Shown: one piece after another, positions 53,482-63,359 of the stretch
Position numbering within the stretch: position 1 is the stretch's first letter
Layout of the letters: the number at the start of each line of letters is the position of its first letter
DNA from: Variovorax sp. V93
GTDB lineage: Bacteria > Pseudomonadota > Gammaproteobacteria > Burkholderiales > Burkholderiaceae_C
Length of the DNA: 64,000 bases
Direction: 5' to 3'
Assembly: GCF_041154485.1 (NCBI RefSeq)
Contig: NZ_AP028669.1
Coordinates: 5,373,001-5,437,000, forward strand
The notes under the pieces: generated by a model
What the model was told of the DNA's origin: nothing
The model's database searches: none
The model's input: the letters and a program-made list of their open reading frames with translations, nothing else
Position numbers and translations under genes: made by a program

Positions 53482-55824
53482 ATGTCCGATTCGACGATCC
53501 CATCGACCCCCACGCCCGAAGACAAGCGCGCCGAACTGCGGCGCGCCGCCCTCGAGTACCACGAGCTTCCGGTGCCGGGCAAGATTGCCATTGCCGCCAC
53601 CAAGCAGATGGTCAACCAGCGCGACCTGTCGCTGGCCTATTCGCCCGGCGTGGCCGCGCCCTGCGAGGAAATCGTCAAGGACCCGGCCAACGCCTTCAAG
53701 TACACGGCGCGCGGCAACCTGGTGGCGGTGATCACCAACGGCACCGCCGTGCTGGGCCTGGGCGACATCGGCGCGCTGGCATCCAAGCCGGTGATGGAAG
53801 GCAAGGGCGTTCTCTTCAAGAAGTTCGCCGGCGTCGACGTGTTCGACATCGAGATCGACGAGAAGGACCCGGCCAAGCTGGTCGAGATCATCGCCTCGCT
53901 GGAACCCACCTTCGGCGCCATCAACCTCGAGGACATCAAGGCCCCCGACTGCTTCTACGTCGAGCGCGAGCTGCGCAAGCGCATGAAGATCCCCGTGTTC
54001 CACGACGACCAGCACGGCACGGCCATCACCGTGGCCGCGGCCATGCTCAACGGCCTCAAGGTGGCTGGCAAGGACATCAGCGAGGTCAAGCTGGTGACCT
54101 CGGGCGCGGGCGCCGCGGCACTGGCCTGCCTGAACCTGCTGCTCAAGGTGGGCCTCCAGCGCGAGAACGTGTTCGTGACCGACCTGGCCGGCGTGGTCTA
54201 CGAAGGCCGCGAGGAGCTCATGGACGACGACAAGCGCCAGTACATGCAGAAAACCACGGCCCGCACGCTGGCCGAGGTGATCGAGGGCGCCGACGTGTTC
54301 CTGGGCCTGTCGGCCGGCGGCGTGCTCAAGCCCGCCATGGTGGCCAAGATGGCGCCGCGCCCGGTGATCTTCGCGCTGGCCAATCCGAACCCGGAAATCT
54401 CGCCCGAGGACGCCCATGCAGTGCGCCCCGACGTGATCATGGCCACCGGACGCACCGACTACCCGAACCAGGTCAACAACGTCCTGTGCTTCCCGTACAT
54501 CTTCCGCGGCGCACTCGATTCGGGCGCCACCACGATCACCGACGAGATGGAAATTGCCGCGGTGCGCGCCATCGCCGATCTCGCCCAGGCCGAGCAGAGC
54601 GAGCGCGTCGCCGCCGCCTACGTCGGCGAAAAGCTGACTTTCGGGCCCGAATACCTGATTCCGAAGCCCTTCGATCCGCGCCTCATGATGAAGATCGCGC
54701 CGGCGGTGGCCAAGGCCGCCGAGGAAAGCGGCGTGGCCTCGCGCCCGATCAAGGACATGGACGCCTACCGCGACCGCCTGCAGAGCTTCGTCTACGCCTC
54801 GGGCACCACGATGAAGCCGATCTTCGACGCCGCCAAGCGCGCGCAGAAGAAGCGCGTGGCGTACTGCGAGGGCGAGGAAGAGCGCGTGCTGCGCGCCGCC
54901 CAGATCGTGGTCGACGAAGGCATTGCGCGCCCCACGCTGATCGGCCGCCCGGCCATCATCGCGCAGCGTATCGAGAAGTTCGGCCTGCGCCTGAAGGAAG
55001 AGCTCGACTACGACATCGTCAACGTCGAGCAGGACCACCGCTACCGCGACTTCTGGCAGACCTACCACCGCATGACCGAGCGCAAGGGCCAGACGGTGCA
55101 GACCGCCAAGATCGAGATGCGCCGCCGCCTGACGCTGATCGGCGCCATGCTGCTGCACAAGGACGAAGTCGACGGCATGATCTGCGGCACCTGGGGCACC
55201 ACGCTGATCCACCTGCACTACATCGACCAGGTGATCGGCAAGCGCCCGGGCGGCTGCGAAAGCACGCCGCAGGACGTGCCGGTGTACGCCTGCATGAACG
55301 GCCTGCTGCTGCCCGACCGCCAGGTGTTCCTGGTCGACACCCACGTCAACTACGATCCCTCGCCCGAGGAACTGGCCGAGATCACGACCATGGCGGCCGA
55401 GGAAATGATGCGCTTCGGCCTCAAGCCCAAGGCCGCGCTGCTGTCGCATTCGAACTTCGGCACGAGCAACGAGCCCAGCGCGGTCAAGATGCGCAAGACG
55501 CTCGACCTGCTGCGCGTGCAGGCGCCCTGGCTCGAGGTGGACGGCGAAATGCACGGCGACGTGGCGCTCGACAGCAAGCAGCGCGCGATCGTCATGCCGC
55601 ACAGCGCACTGGCGGGCGATGCCAACCTGCTGGTTTTCCCGAACATCGACGCGGCCAATATTTCCTACAACCTGCTCAAGACCGCGGCCGGCGGAAATAT
55701 CGCGATCGGCCCGGTGCTGCTCGGTGCCGCCAAACCTGTGCATATTCTCACGGCCAGCGCAACAGTTCGGCGCATCGTGAACATGACAGCCTTGACAGTC
55801 GCCGACGCAAACGCAGAGCGATAA
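53482..55824 (+). CDS. maeB: NADP-dependent malic enzyme with phosphotransacetylase-like domain
   Basis: A 780-residue enzyme that decarboxylates malate to pyruvate. The N-terminal malic-enzyme domain shows [34 protein letters not shown] (written here in two parts) and the nucleotide motif [14 protein letters not shown]. The C-terminal third is the phosphotransacetylase-like extension typical of MaeB (GVLVDTHV-type stretch [12 protein letters not shown] and [18 protein letters not shown]). Size is normal. AGGAG lies before the chosen ATG. Confidence 0.95.
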   Translation: MSDSTIPSTPTPEDKRAELRRAALEYHELPVPGKIAIAATKQMVNQRDLSLAYSPGVAAPCEEIVKDPANAFKYTARGNLVAVITNGTAVLGLGDIGALASKPVMEGKGVLFKKFAGVDVFDIEIDEKDPAKLVEIIASLEPTFGAINLEDIKAPDCFYVERELRKRMKIPVFHDDQHGTAITVAAAMLNGLKVAGKDISEVKLVTSGAGAAALACLNLLLKVGLQRENVFVTDLAGVVYEGREELMDDDKRQYMQKTTARTLAEVIEGADVFLGLSAGGVLKPAMVAKMAPRPVIFALANPNPEISPEDAHAVRPDVIMATGRTDYPNQVNNVLCFPYIFRGALDSGATTITDEMEIAAVRAIADLAQAEQSERVAAAYVGEKLTFGPEYLIPKPFDPRLMMKIAPAVAKAAEESGVASRPIKDMDAYRDRLQSFVYASGTTMKPIFDAAKRAQKKRVAYCEGEEERVLRAAQIVVDEGIARPTLIGRPAIIAQRIEKFGLRLKEELDYDIVNVEQDHRYRDFWQTYHRMTERKGQTVQTAKIEMRRRLTLIGAMLLHKDEVDGMICGTWGTTLIHLHYIDQVIGKRPGGCESTPQDVPVYACMNGLLLPDRQVFLVDTHVNYDPSPEELAEITTMAAEEMMRFGLKPKAALLSHSNFGTSNEPSAVKMRKTLDLLRVQAPWLEVDGEMHGDVALDSKQRAIVMPHSALAGDANLLVFPNIDAANISYNLLKTAAGGNIAIGPVLLGAAKPVHILTASATVRRIVNMTALTVADANAER

Positions 55825-55873
55825 GCCATTTGGCGAGAGTGGCCGCCAACTTAAAGCGCCACTCGATCCCCTT

Positions 55874-55909
55874 GCGACTGCTCAAACTTTGGGCAGTCGC
55901 TTGCTATTT
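55874..55909 (+). terminator. Likely terminator after maeB
   Basis: GCGACTGC (55874-55881) and GCAGTCGC (55893-55900) form a perfect 8-bp stem with an 11-nt loop, followed by TTGCTATTTT. It is about 50 bp after the maeB stop. Confidence 0.6.
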
Positions 55910-56004
55910 TCGCCAGCGTGGTGCACACTCGCGGGCTTGAATTTGCGGGTTAACCCCAGGGTTGGCTGCCAATTCGGAACCCCGCTCTTTTCTTGTGGTG
56001 CCCC

Positions 56005-56415
56005 ATGGCGGCTTACGCCTCGATCACGTCCTCTGTCACTAAGTTTGCGCTCACCGGCTTGATGCTGGCGGCGTTGGCGACGGGGGCCGAGGCCCGCGGA
56101 TGGTTCGGCACCGGAAAGCCCGCCCAGGAATCGATTGCACTGTCCGAACTGCCGGTTCAGGGCCAGCGAACCTACGAAGCCATCCTGAACGGCGGCCCCT
56201 TCCGATTCGAAAAGGACGGCACGGTATTTGGCAACCGCGAGCGTCTTTTGCCGCCCGCGCGGCGCGGTCACTACCGCGAGTACACGGTGGCAACGCCCGG
56301 CTCGCGCGATCGCGGTGCGCGGCGCATTGTCTGCGGCGGAGAACAGCGCACCACACCCGAGGCCTGCTGGTACACGGCAGACCACTACGCGAGTTTCAGA
56401 CGGATTGCACCATGA
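56005..56415 (+). CDS. Secreted barnase-type guanyl ribonuclease
   Basis: A 136-residue protein with a cleavable signal peptide (about 1-30, ending GAEA). The mature part is an N1/T1/barnase-fold RNase. Catalytic glutamate E92 lies in GHYREYTV, the arginine in RGARRIV (106-107) and histidine H127 in TADHYASF, the same order as barnase. Two cysteines (C110, C121) could form a disulfide after export. It would cleave RNA after guanosine, outside the cell or in a neighbour. It overlaps the barstar-type inhibitor gene by 4 bp. Confidence 0.87.
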   Translation: MAAYASITSSVTKFALTGLMLAALATGAEARGWFGTGKPAQESIALSELPVQGQRTYEAILNGGPFRFEKDGTVFGNRERLLPPARRGHYREYTVATPGSRDRGARRIVCGGEQRTTPEACWYTADHYASFRRIAP

Positions 56416-56891
56416 GCGATGACAAAGACTTGAGCGGCGCCCCGAAGCGCCCCGAAGAAATGATGATGACTATGGAAAGACCAGCGGAGATGACCCTATC
56501 CCTTCGTGCCGTACGCCCGAACATCGTGCAGTCGATTCGTGCGTTCCGCGTGAACGACCTGCAGGAAGCCGCCAACGCCGCGGGCCAGCACTTCCTGTAC
56601 GCCAATCTGGGGAATGCCCAGACCAAGCAGGACGTTCTGGACCTGATCGCCCAGCAGTTCACCTTTCCGGCGCATTTCGGCAAGAACTTCGACGCGCTGT
56701 ACGACTGCATGACCGACCCGTTGCATAAATCGGGCCCGCAGCCCGGTTTCGTGATCGTGCTCGAGCAGATCCCGGCCAACGCCAAGTTCGACAAGGAAGC
56801 GCGCGAGCAGCTGCTCGACATCTTCCGCGATGCTTCCGACTACTGGGGCGACCGGAAAGTCCCGTTCCGCTGCTTCTATTCTTTTCTGTAG
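56412..56891 (+). CDS. Barstar family ribonuclease inhibitor
   Basis: A 159-residue cytoplasmic protein whose barstar domain spans about residues 70-159: TKQDVLDLIAQQFTFPAHFG, KNFDALYDCMTDPL and VIVLEQIPANAKFD, with acidic positions for binding the RNase active site. An N-terminal extension of about 65 residues is longer than in Bacillus barstar. Its ATG overlaps the RNase stop by 4 bp, so toxin and immunity are made together. This protects the producer from its own RNase before export. Confidence 0.88.
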   Translation: MSDDKDLSGAPKRPEEMMMTMERPAEMTLSLRAVRPNIVQSIRAFRVNDLQEAANAAGQHFLYANLGNAQTKQDVLDLIAQQFTFPAHFGKNFDALYDCMTDPLHKSGPQPGFVIVLEQIPANAKFDKEAREQLLDIFRDASDYWGDRKVPFRCFYSFL

Positions 56892-57112
56892 CCCGTTCTG
56901 CACACACCAGCCAAGCAGAACGGGCGAACGAGGCTCAGCCGAACGGCGCAGCACTCGATGGCATCGAAATCAACGGCAGCACCGCCAATGCGGCCGCCGG
57001 CACGGAACCCGAAGGCGAAAAGATGCCGACCGACAAACTGGTCGACGTCTCGCCGCTCGCATTGCGCATGAGCAGCCCCTTCAACGCGGGCTACTGGCTC
57101 GCGGCGGCCTGA
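56892..57112 (+). pseudogene. Coding-like remnant behind barstar in a shifted frame
   Basis: The frame whose TGA is at 57110-57112 has about 81 % G/C at third positions and stays open back into the barstar gene, but has no start for its first 130 bp. It encodes ...GTEPEGEKMPTDKLVDVSP... and ends FNAGYWLAAA. An ATG at 57023 with a weak AAGGCG upstream could start a 29-residue peptide. It could be the broken 3' part of another gene, or a -1 frameshift extension of barstar. No family is recognised. Confidence 0.35.
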
Positions 57113-57117
57113 ACAAG

Positions 57118-57206
57118 CCCACCCCCGAAGCGGCTCACTTCGTGTAGCCGCCTCCCCCTCAAGGGGGCAACACCTGCGGCCCGGCTAAGCCGGTTCCGCG
57201 GTGTTC
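57118..57206 (-). repeat. Dispersed intergenic repeat, copy C
   Basis: Same element as copies A and B in opposite orientation: read on the minus strand it begins GAACACCGCGGAACCGGCTT and contains CCCCCTTGAGGGGG, then a CACGAAGTG motif. It lies between the barstar-side remnant and the rsmA terminator. Confidence 0.85.
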
Positions 57207-57213
57207 ACGAACG

Positions 57214-57242
57214 AAAGCCCGCCTTTGCCAAGGCGGGCTTTT
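57214..57242 (-). terminator. Rho-independent terminator after rsmA
   Basis: AAAGCCCGCCTT (57214-57225), a TGCC loop and AAGGCGGGCTTTT form a strong stem with A/T tracts on both sides. It lies at the 3' end of the lptD-surA-rsmA operon and can also stop the opposite strand. Confidence 0.88.
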
Positions 57243-58013
57243 CTATTTGGGCTCGGGGGGAACGGCCTGGGCCAGGGCGACGTATTCGGCCACGGGCACT
57301 TCCTCGGCGCGGCGCTGGGCGTCGAATTCGCCTGCAAAGCCGTGCGCGTCCAGCCATTTGCCCAGGGTGTGGCGCATGATCTTGCGGCGCTGGCTGAAGG
57401 CGACCTGCACGATTTCGCCCAGGCGGGCGGCATCGACGGCCGGCGGCTCGGCCAGCGGCACCATGCGCACCACGGCGCTGTCGACGCGCGGCGGCGGATC
57501 GAAGCTCTCGGGCGGCACAAACAGCACGTTTTCCATCCGGTAGCGCCACTGAAGCATCACGCTCAGGCGGCTGTAGTCGGACGTGGCGGGGCGCGCGACC
57601 ATGCGGTCGATCACTTCCTTCTGCAGCATGAAGTGCTGGTCGGCGATCAGGTGCGCGAAGCCCAGCAGATGGAACAGGATGGGCGTGGAGATGTTGTAGG
57701 GCAGGTTGCCGACCACGCGCAGCGGCGCCGCGAACCTGGCGGCCAGCGCGGCGAAATCGACCTTGAGCACGTCGGATTCGATGACGTCGAGCTGCGGATG
57801 CTCGCGCAGCCGCTTGGCCAGGTCGCGGTCGAGCTCGATGACGGTCAGGCGCCCGAGCCGCTCGACCAGCGGCTGGGTGAGCGCCGCCAGCCCCGGACCG
57901 ATTTCGACCATGGCGTCGCCAGGCTGCGGCGCGATCTCCTGCACGATGGCATCGATGATGCCGCCGTCGGACAGGAAGTGCTGCCCGAACCGCTTCCTGG
58001 CGATGTGTGCCAT
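57243..58013 (-). CDS. rsmA: 16S rRNA (adenine1518/1519-N6)-dimethyltransferase
   Basis: A 256-residue SAM-dependent methyltransferase that dimethylates two adjacent adenines in helix 45 of 16S rRNA. Diagnostic motifs are [32 protein letters not shown] and [13 protein letters not shown]. Its ATG shares one base with the surA stop (TGATG). The usual pdxA gene between surA and rsmA is absent here. Loss of this methylation confers kasugamycin resistance in other bacteria, hence the older name ksgA. Confidence 0.96.
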   Translation of the reverse strand: MAHIARKRFGQHFLSDGGIIDAIVQEIAPQPGDAMVEIGPGLAALTQPLVERLGRLTVIELDRDLAKRLREHPQLDVIESDVLKVDFAALAARFAAPLRVVGNLPYNISTPILFHLLGFAHLIADQHFMLQKEVIDRMVARPATSDYSRLSVMLQWRYRMENVLFVPPESFDPPPRVDSAVVRMVPLAEPPAVDAARLGEIVQVAFSQRRKIMRHTLGKWLDAHGFAGEFDAQRRAEEVPVAEYVALAQAVPPEPK

Positions 58014-59422
58014 CAGGACTGGGGCGCCTCGCGGTATTCGACGTAGGCGCGCGCGCGCACTTCCTGCACCCAGGTGCTGAAGGCTTCATCGACCCGTTGC
58101 TCGCGCAGCACGGCCCGCGCGGCTTCGCGCTGCTCGGCCTGGGTGAGCTTGGATTCGCGCCGGCCGACCACCTGGATCAGGTGGACGCCGAAGCGCGACA
58201 CCACGGGGTCGCTGATCTGGCCCGGCGCCAGGCGGTCCATGGCTTCCTCGAACTCGGGCACGAACTGGCCCGGGCGCGACCAGCCCAGGTCGCCGCCTTC
58301 CTTGGCGCTCGCGTCCTGCGAGTTGTCGCGCGCCAGGCCGGCAAAGTCGGCCGTGCCGGCCTGCAGGCGGCGCTTGAATTCCGCGAGCTGCGCAACCGCC
58401 TGCGCGGTGGTGCGCTTGGGGTCGTTGAGCAGCAGGATGTGGCGCACCTGCGTCTGGGTGACGGTGGCGTCGGCGGCGCCGAGCTGGGCCTTGGCCAGCA
58501 CCTTGAGCACGTGGAAGCCCGCACCCGAACGGATCGGGCCGGCAATGCCGTTGACCGGCGTCGACTGCGTGGCTTCGACGAACAGCGACGGATAGCGGTC
58601 GGCGGTGCGCATGCCGACGGCGCCACCGTTGGCGCGGTCCGGCGAATCGGAGTTTTCCTGCACCAGCTTGGCGAAGTCTTCGCCGGAGCGAGCGCGCTGC
58701 GCGAGGCCCTGGGCCCGCTGCTGCAAGGTGGCGACCTGCGCGTCGGTGGCGTTCTCGGGCACGGCGACCAGGAGGTGCGCGAGGTTGATGTTCTGCAGCG
58801 CCGCATCCTTGGTGGGGGCATTGCGCTGGTCGCGCAGGTATTCGTCGGCCTCGGAGTCGCTGATCTTGACCTTGGACTCGACCTCGCGGTCGCGCAGGCG
58901 CGTGAGCAGCAGCTGGTCGCGCAGGTCGTTGCGGAATTCGCGCTGCGAGATGCCTTCGGCCACCACGCGGCGGCGCAGTTCCTCGACGCTGATCTGGTTC
59001 TGCCGCGCCACGGTCTGCTCGGCCTGGTCGATGGCGACGTCGTCCACCTTGATGCCGTTTTCCTTGGCCAGCTGGAGCTGCGCGCGCTCCGAGATCAGGC
59101 GCTCGAGCACCAGGCGCGTGAGTTCGGCGCGCGGCACGCGCTCGGCCTCGGCATTTTCCCGGATGAGGCGCGTGACGCGCGACTGCACCTCGGTGTTGGT
59201 GATGGGCTCGGAATTGACCAGTGCGACGATGTATTCGGCCGAGCGCTGCACCGGCGCGGCGGTGGAAGGCGCGGTGCGCGGCGCCGGCGGCGCCAGTCGG
59301 GGACCGGCGCGCATGATGTCGGTGATGCCGCTGCCGCCACCGGGACGCAGGCCTTGTGCGCCCGAGGCCGCGGCCAGTGCCGCGAGGCAGCCCAGGGTCA
59401 GGATGGAACGGATGTGTTTCAT
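58013..59422 (-). CDS. surA: Periplasmic chaperone and peptidyl-prolyl isomerase SurA
   Basis: A 469-residue exported chaperone with a signal peptide (about 1-22, ending ASGAQ). The SurA N-domain ([35 protein letters not shown]) is followed by two parvulin domains: [15 protein letters not shown] near residue 210 and [16 protein letters not shown] near residue 325, the second ending [11 protein letters not shown]. It carries outer-membrane proteins, including LptD, to the BAM complex. It lies 17 bp after lptD and overlaps rsmA. Confidence 0.95.
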   Translation of the reverse strand: MKHIRSILTLGCLAALAAASGAQGLRPGGGSGITDIMRAGPRLAPPAPRTAPSTAAPVQRSAEYIVALVNSEPITNTEVQSRVTRLIRENAEAERVPRAELTRLVLERLISERAQLQLAKENGIKVDDVAIDQAEQTVARQNQISVEELRRRVVAEGISQREFRNDLRDQLLLTRLRDREVESKVKISDSEADEYLRDQRNAPTKDAALQNINLAHLLVAVPENATDAQVATLQQRAQGLAQRARSGEDFAKLVQENSDSPDRANGGAVGMRTADRYPSLFVEATQSTPVNGIAGPIRSGAGFHVLKVLAKAQLGAADATVTQTQVRHILLLNDPKRTTAQAVAQLAEFKRRLQAGTADFAGLARDNSQDASAKEGGDLGWSRPGQFVPEFEEAMDRLAPGQISDPVVSRFGVHLIQVVGRRESKLTQAEQREAARAVLREQRVDEAFSTWVQEVRARAYVEYREAPQS

Positions 59423-59439
59423 GGCGTTGCTCAATCGTC

Positions 59440-62022
59440 TCAGTCGTAATTGGTGAAGCGGCTCGGCCCTTCGGTGGGCTGGCGAAGGGGCTGGTAGCGC
59501 TGGATGTTGGTCCGCAAGGTCTGCATCGGGCTCGACCCGATGCTGGAGAACCCGACGAATTCGAGCTGGAACATGATGCGCGTGTTGGCCGTCACCGTGC
59601 CGGTCGTGATGCGCTGCAGCACCACGCGTCCGATCCAGCAGCAGCCGTCGTACTCGAAGCCGAGCACGCCGTCGGTGAGTTTCTTGTCCTGCAGGCTGTA
59701 GTTGAGCCGGCCGACCGCGTACCAGCGCCCGCCGCCCTGGCCCTTGCCCGGGCCGAGGTCCTTGCCCTTGTCGCCCCACAGGTCGTTGAGCGGCCACTGC
59801 CAGCCCACGTCGAAGGACTTGTTGCCGTCGGTGGCGAGGGGGGTGGTGGGCGCCTGGTAGCGGAAGGCCGCGCTCAGGTTGCGGTACGGACCCGGGTTGT
59901 AGCGCGCGGTGATGGCCGAGCGCTCCGACTTGCGCGTGTCGGGGTTGTACTGGACGACCGTGTCCAGGCTCCACTTGGGCGTCCAGTTGATCTGGGCGCC
60001 CAGCAGCAGGTCGCTCGCGCGGTCGGTCACCGGCGTGCCGCCCGGCAGCGTGACCCTCTGGTCGCTGAAGCGCAGCCGCTGCGCAACGCCGAAGCGCGCC
60101 GCCTCGACGCCGGTGTCGGGGTCGATCAGGCGCGAGGTGACGCCGAGCGTGAGCGTGTTGGTGTCGGAAATGCGGTCGTTGCCCGAGAAGGCGTTCTCGG
60201 TGTAGATGGTCGCGAAGCTGAAATCGTTGGCCGCCGAATCGTAGTTCGGCAGCATGCTCTGGTTGCGGAACGGCGTGTAGACGTAGTAGGCGCGCGGCTC
60301 CAGCGTCTGACGGAAGGCGCGGCCGAAGTAGTTGGCGTCGCGCTCGAAGATCAGGCCGCTGTCGAGGCTGAAGGTCGGCACCGTCCGGTTGCTCGAGGTC
60401 GGGAAGAAATACAGCGAATTCGGGTTGTAGGGCACGCCGTTGACGTACTGGGTTCCGTTCACGGTGAGCCTGGGAACGTCCGACTGCGGCAGGTAGTAGT
60501 TGTACGAAGCCGTGTTCAGCTGCAGCTTCGGGATGACGAAGGAGCTCGGTGTGATGAACGGCCGGCTGATGGTGGCAATGGCCAGGGCGCGGTCGCCGTC
60601 GGGCTGCGACTGCTGGTTGATGTCGAAGCCGGGCTGGCCGGCCAGGATGGTGTTGACGCGAAAGCGCGTGTAGTCCAGGTTCAGCGAAACGTCGAAGCCG
60701 TGCCAGTCGTACTTGTTGTAGTTGGCCGTGATCTGCGGCATCCGGTCATAGGACGGAACGATCGGCGACAGGCTGTATTGCAACGTCTGGTAGCGCAGCG
60801 CACGGATGCCACCGTTCCAGTCGCCCTTGCTCCAGTTGAGCGAGGCGTCGTTCGACAGCTGGCGCTGTGCCAGCGTGGGCGTGCGCGTGAAGTCGCGCCA
60901 GTAGTCGTTGTCGCTGACCCGGTTGATGTTGATGCTGGCCGAGAGCGAATCGAGCCCCAGCGCCTTGGCATTGAAATCCTGGTGGTGATTGGCCCAGATG
61001 CCCCAGCGCTTGCTGCTGGGCGGCGCGCCGAAGCTCAGGGCCGAGGCCTGGATTTCGCCGTTGGCGAGCTGCTGCAGCTGCGCGGCGCGCGTTTCGTTGT
61101 AGCGCTGGCCCACGAGGCGGTCGCTGCCCATCAGGTCCAGCCGGATGCTGCCGCTGTATTCCTTCTCGAGGTAGCGGAATTCCGAACCCAGGTTGAGGCC
61201 GCGCTTGCTCATCAGTGTGGGCGTGAACGTGGCGTCGCGGTTGGGCGCGATGTTCCAGTAGTACGGCTGCGAGATCTCGATGCCGTTGGTGTTGTCGACG
61301 CCGATCGTGGGCGGCAGCAGGCCGCTCTTGCGCTCGTTCGACAGCGGAAAGCTCACGCTCGGGATCGGCGGCGTGCTGATGCCCATGAAGCTCAGCCGCG
61401 CGTCGGTGGCCACGCCGACGTTTTCCTCGGTGTCGGTGGTCAGCGTGGCCGCGGACAGCAGCCAGGCCGGCATCCAGCCCGGGAAATCCTCGCGGCGGCA
61501 GGTGGTGTACGTGGCGGTGCGGGCCACCGACACGTTGCTGTCGACGAAATCGATGCGCTGCGCCTCGCCATGCCCGCCGGTGGCAAGGAAGGAGTAGCGC
61601 ACGTTGTTGAAGAAGCCTTCGAAGGTCTCGAGCTTGAGCTCGAGCTCGGGGCCTTCGTACACGTTGCCGGCCTGGTTGACGCGCACATTGCCGCGCGCCT
61701 TGGCGCGGTCGTCGGGCTGGTAGTACTCGAGCCGGTCGGCGGTGATGGCGACTTCGCCGCGACGCAGCGTGGCATGGCCTTCGACCACGGTTTCGAGGTC
61801 CTGGCGGCCCGACAGGCGGTCACCGGTGATCAGGCTGGGCAACTGGCTGCGCTCGGCGGGCGGCAGCGATTCAGTCAGCTGCGGCGTGCGCTTGAGCGTG
61901 AGCGGGCCATCGAGGCCTCCGGCCGGCTGGGCCGAGGCGCCGTGCGCGTGCAGCAGCGCCAGCGACAGCACGGCCAATGGCAGGGGCGGTCCGGAACGCC
62001 GCAAGGCAACGCGCCGCCTCAT
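59440..62022 (-). CDS. lptD: LPS-assembly protein LptD
   Basis: An 860-residue outer-membrane protein that inserts lipopolysaccharide into the outer leaflet. After a signal peptide (ending ASAQ), an OstA/LptA-like domain (ITADRLEYYQPDDRAKARG) leads to a 26-strand barrel domain rich in alternating polar/aromatic residues. The disulfide cysteines of the family are present: TTCRRED in the N-domain region and DGCCWIG near the C-terminus. The start MRRRVALRRSG is used because it opens the signal peptide. It heads the lptD-surA-rsmA operon, divergent from amgK. Confidence 0.95.
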   Translation of the reverse strand: MRRRVALRRSGPPLPLAVLSLALLHAHGASAQPAGGLDGPLTLKRTPQLTESLPPAERSQLPSLITGDRLSGRQDLETVVEGHATLRRGEVAITADRLEYYQPDDRAKARGNVRVNQAGNVYEGPELELKLETFEGFFNNVRYSFLATGGHGEAQRIDFVDSNVSVARTATYTTCRREDFPGWMPAWLLSAATLTTDTEENVGVATDARLSFMGISTPPIPSVSFPLSNERKSGLLPPTIGVDNTNGIEISQPYYWNIAPNRDATFTPTLMSKRGLNLGSEFRYLEKEYSGSIRLDLMGSDRLVGQRYNETRAAQLQQLANGEIQASALSFGAPPSSKRWGIWANHHQDFNAKALGLDSLSASININRVSDNDYWRDFTRTPTLAQRQLSNDASLNWSKGDWNGGIRALRYQTLQYSLSPIVPSYDRMPQITANYNKYDWHGFDVSLNLDYTRFRVNTILAGQPGFDINQQSQPDGDRALAIATISRPFITPSSFVIPKLQLNTASYNYYLPQSDVPRLTVNGTQYVNGVPYNPNSLYFFPTSSNRTVPTFSLDSGLIFERDANYFGRAFRQTLEPRAYYVYTPFRNQSMLPNYDSAANDFSFATIYTENAFSGNDRISDTNTLTLGVTSRLIDPDTGVEAARFGVAQRLRFSDQRVTLPGGTPVTDRASDLLLGAQINWTPKWSLDTVVQYNPDTRKSERSAITARYNPGPYRNLSAAFRYQAPTTPLATDGNKSFDVGWQWPLNDLWGDKGKDLGPGKGQGGGRWYAVGRLNYSLQDKKLTDGVLGFEYDGCCWIGRVVLQRITTGTVTANTRIMFQLEFVGFSSIGSSPMQTLRTNIQRYQPLRQPTEGPSRFTNYD

Positions 62023-62240
62023 CAGGCCTCCCGCCGCATCGTTCCGGCGGAGGTCCGCAGTCTTCCCGAGGAAGGCTGCGAGTGCACAGGGTGCCAAGCG
62101 TGGGGGCTTTGGATCGTAGGCATCGGTCAGGAACGAAGGATCGTCGGGAGGACGGCGCGGCAGGCCGGCAGGTTGCAGGAGCCGGCGGCAACTCTGTTCG
62201 ACCAGGGAGGACCGCAGGAGTTGCCGCGCCAGGCGGATTT

Positions 62241-62256
62241 GTAGAATCGATTATCC
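62241..62256 (+). promoter_or_regulatory. Candidate near-leaderless promoter of amgK
   Basis: A good -10 element TAGAAT (62242-62247) ends only 9 bp before the ATG, so the transcript would have almost no leader, and no Shine-Dalgarno is present. TTGCCG at 62221-62226 is a possible -35 with a short spacer. It may explain translation of the first gene of the unit without a ribosome-binding site. Confidence 0.4.
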
Positions 62257-63351
62257 ATGACAGCACCCCCGCTCCCGGCCTCCGAGCCCATCCCCTCCGC
62301 CACGGCCATTCTCTGGACAGATCCGCAGCGGGCCGCGGCGTTCCAGAACTGGCTGGCCGGCATCGGCGCCGCGCACGGCCTGCTGCCCGAGACGGTGCGC
62401 CTTGCCTCCGCCGATGCGAGCTTTCGCCGCTACTTCCGCATCGACGCCACGGGGAGCGCCGCCAGCCGCATCGTGATGGATGCGCCGCCCGACAAGGAGA
62501 ACAGCGAGCCCTTCGTGCAGGTTGCCCGCCTGATGGCCGAGGCCGGCGTGACCGCGCCGCAGGTGCTCGAGTGGGACCGGACCCACGGCTTCCTGCTGCT
62601 CGACGACCTGGGCCGCGAAACCATGCTCGACGTGATCGACCCGGCCCGGCCCGACGCCAGCCGTCCGCTCTACGACCAGGCGATCGATGCGCTGATCCGC
62701 TGGCAGCTGGCTTCCAGGCCGGACGTGCTGCCGCCCTACGACCGCGCCTTGCTCGAGCGCGAACTGGCGCTTTTTCCCGAGTGGTACATCGGGCGCCACC
62801 GCGGCATTGCCGTCGAAGGCCAGCTCAAGGAGCGGCTGGAACGCAGCTTCAGGCTCATCGTCGAGAACAACCTGGCCTCGCCGAGCGTCTACGTGCACCG
62901 CGACTTCATGCCGCGCAACCTGATGGTCCGCAACGATGCCGATTTGGGCGTGCTCGACTTCCAGGACGCGGTCTACGGCCCCATCACCTACGACATCGCG
63001 AGCCTGATGCGCGACGCCTTCCTGAGCTGGGACGAAGAGTTCGTGCTCGACGTCACCATCCGGTACTGGGAAGCGGCGCGCAAGGCCAAGCTGCCGGTCG
63101 ATGCCGATTTCGGCGCGTTCTACCGCTCGGTCGAATGGATGGGGCTGCAGCGCCACCTCAAGGTGGCCGGCATCTTCGCCCGCCTGACGCTGCGCGACGG
63201 CAAGCCGCGCTACCTGGCGGACACGCCGCGCTTCATCGCCTACATCCGCTCCACCGCCAGCCGCTACATGGAACTCACGCCGCTGCTGCGGGTGATCGAC
63301 GAGATCGAAGGCACGTCGGCGCTGACCGGCTTCGCCTACGGCAGGGTTTAG
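62257..63351 (+). CDS. amgK: N-acetylmuramate/N-acetylglucosamine kinase AmgK-like (APH fold)
   Basis: A 364-residue anomeric sugar kinase of the peptidoglycan recycling route. The catalytic loop VHRDFMPRNLMV contains D216 and N221; VLDFQDAVYG supplies the metal aspartate D234. Size and the divergent position next to lptD match AmgK of Pseudomonas and relatives. It would make MurNAc 1-phosphate for MurU, whose gene here lies at 41313-42050 rather than adjacent. Related APH-fold kinases share these motifs, so specificity rests on context. Confidence 0.85.
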   Translation: MTAPPLPASEPIPSATAILWTDPQRAAAFQNWLAGIGAAHGLLPETVRLASADASFRRYFRIDATGSAASRIVMDAPPDKENSEPFVQVARLMAEAGVTAPQVLEWDRTHGFLLLDDLGRETMLDVIDPARPDASRPLYDQAIDALIRWQLASRPDVLPPYDRALLERELALFPEWYIGRHRGIAVEGQLKERLERSFRLIVENNLASPSVYVHRDFMPRNLMVRNDADLGVLDFQDAVYGPITYDIASLMRDAFLSWDEEFVLDVTIRYWEAARKAKLPVDADFGAFYRSVEWMGLQRHLKVAGIFARLTLRDGKPRYLADTPRFIAYIRSTASRYMELTPLLRVIDEIEGTSALTGFAYGRV

Positions 63352-63359
63352 GGCTCTAG

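Noticed and set aside
52267..55743. Long open frame joining the SPFH gene with antisense maeB sequence
   Set aside because: Only the segment from 53316 has a ribosome-binding site and a recognisable domain; the remainder is the reverse strand of maeB.
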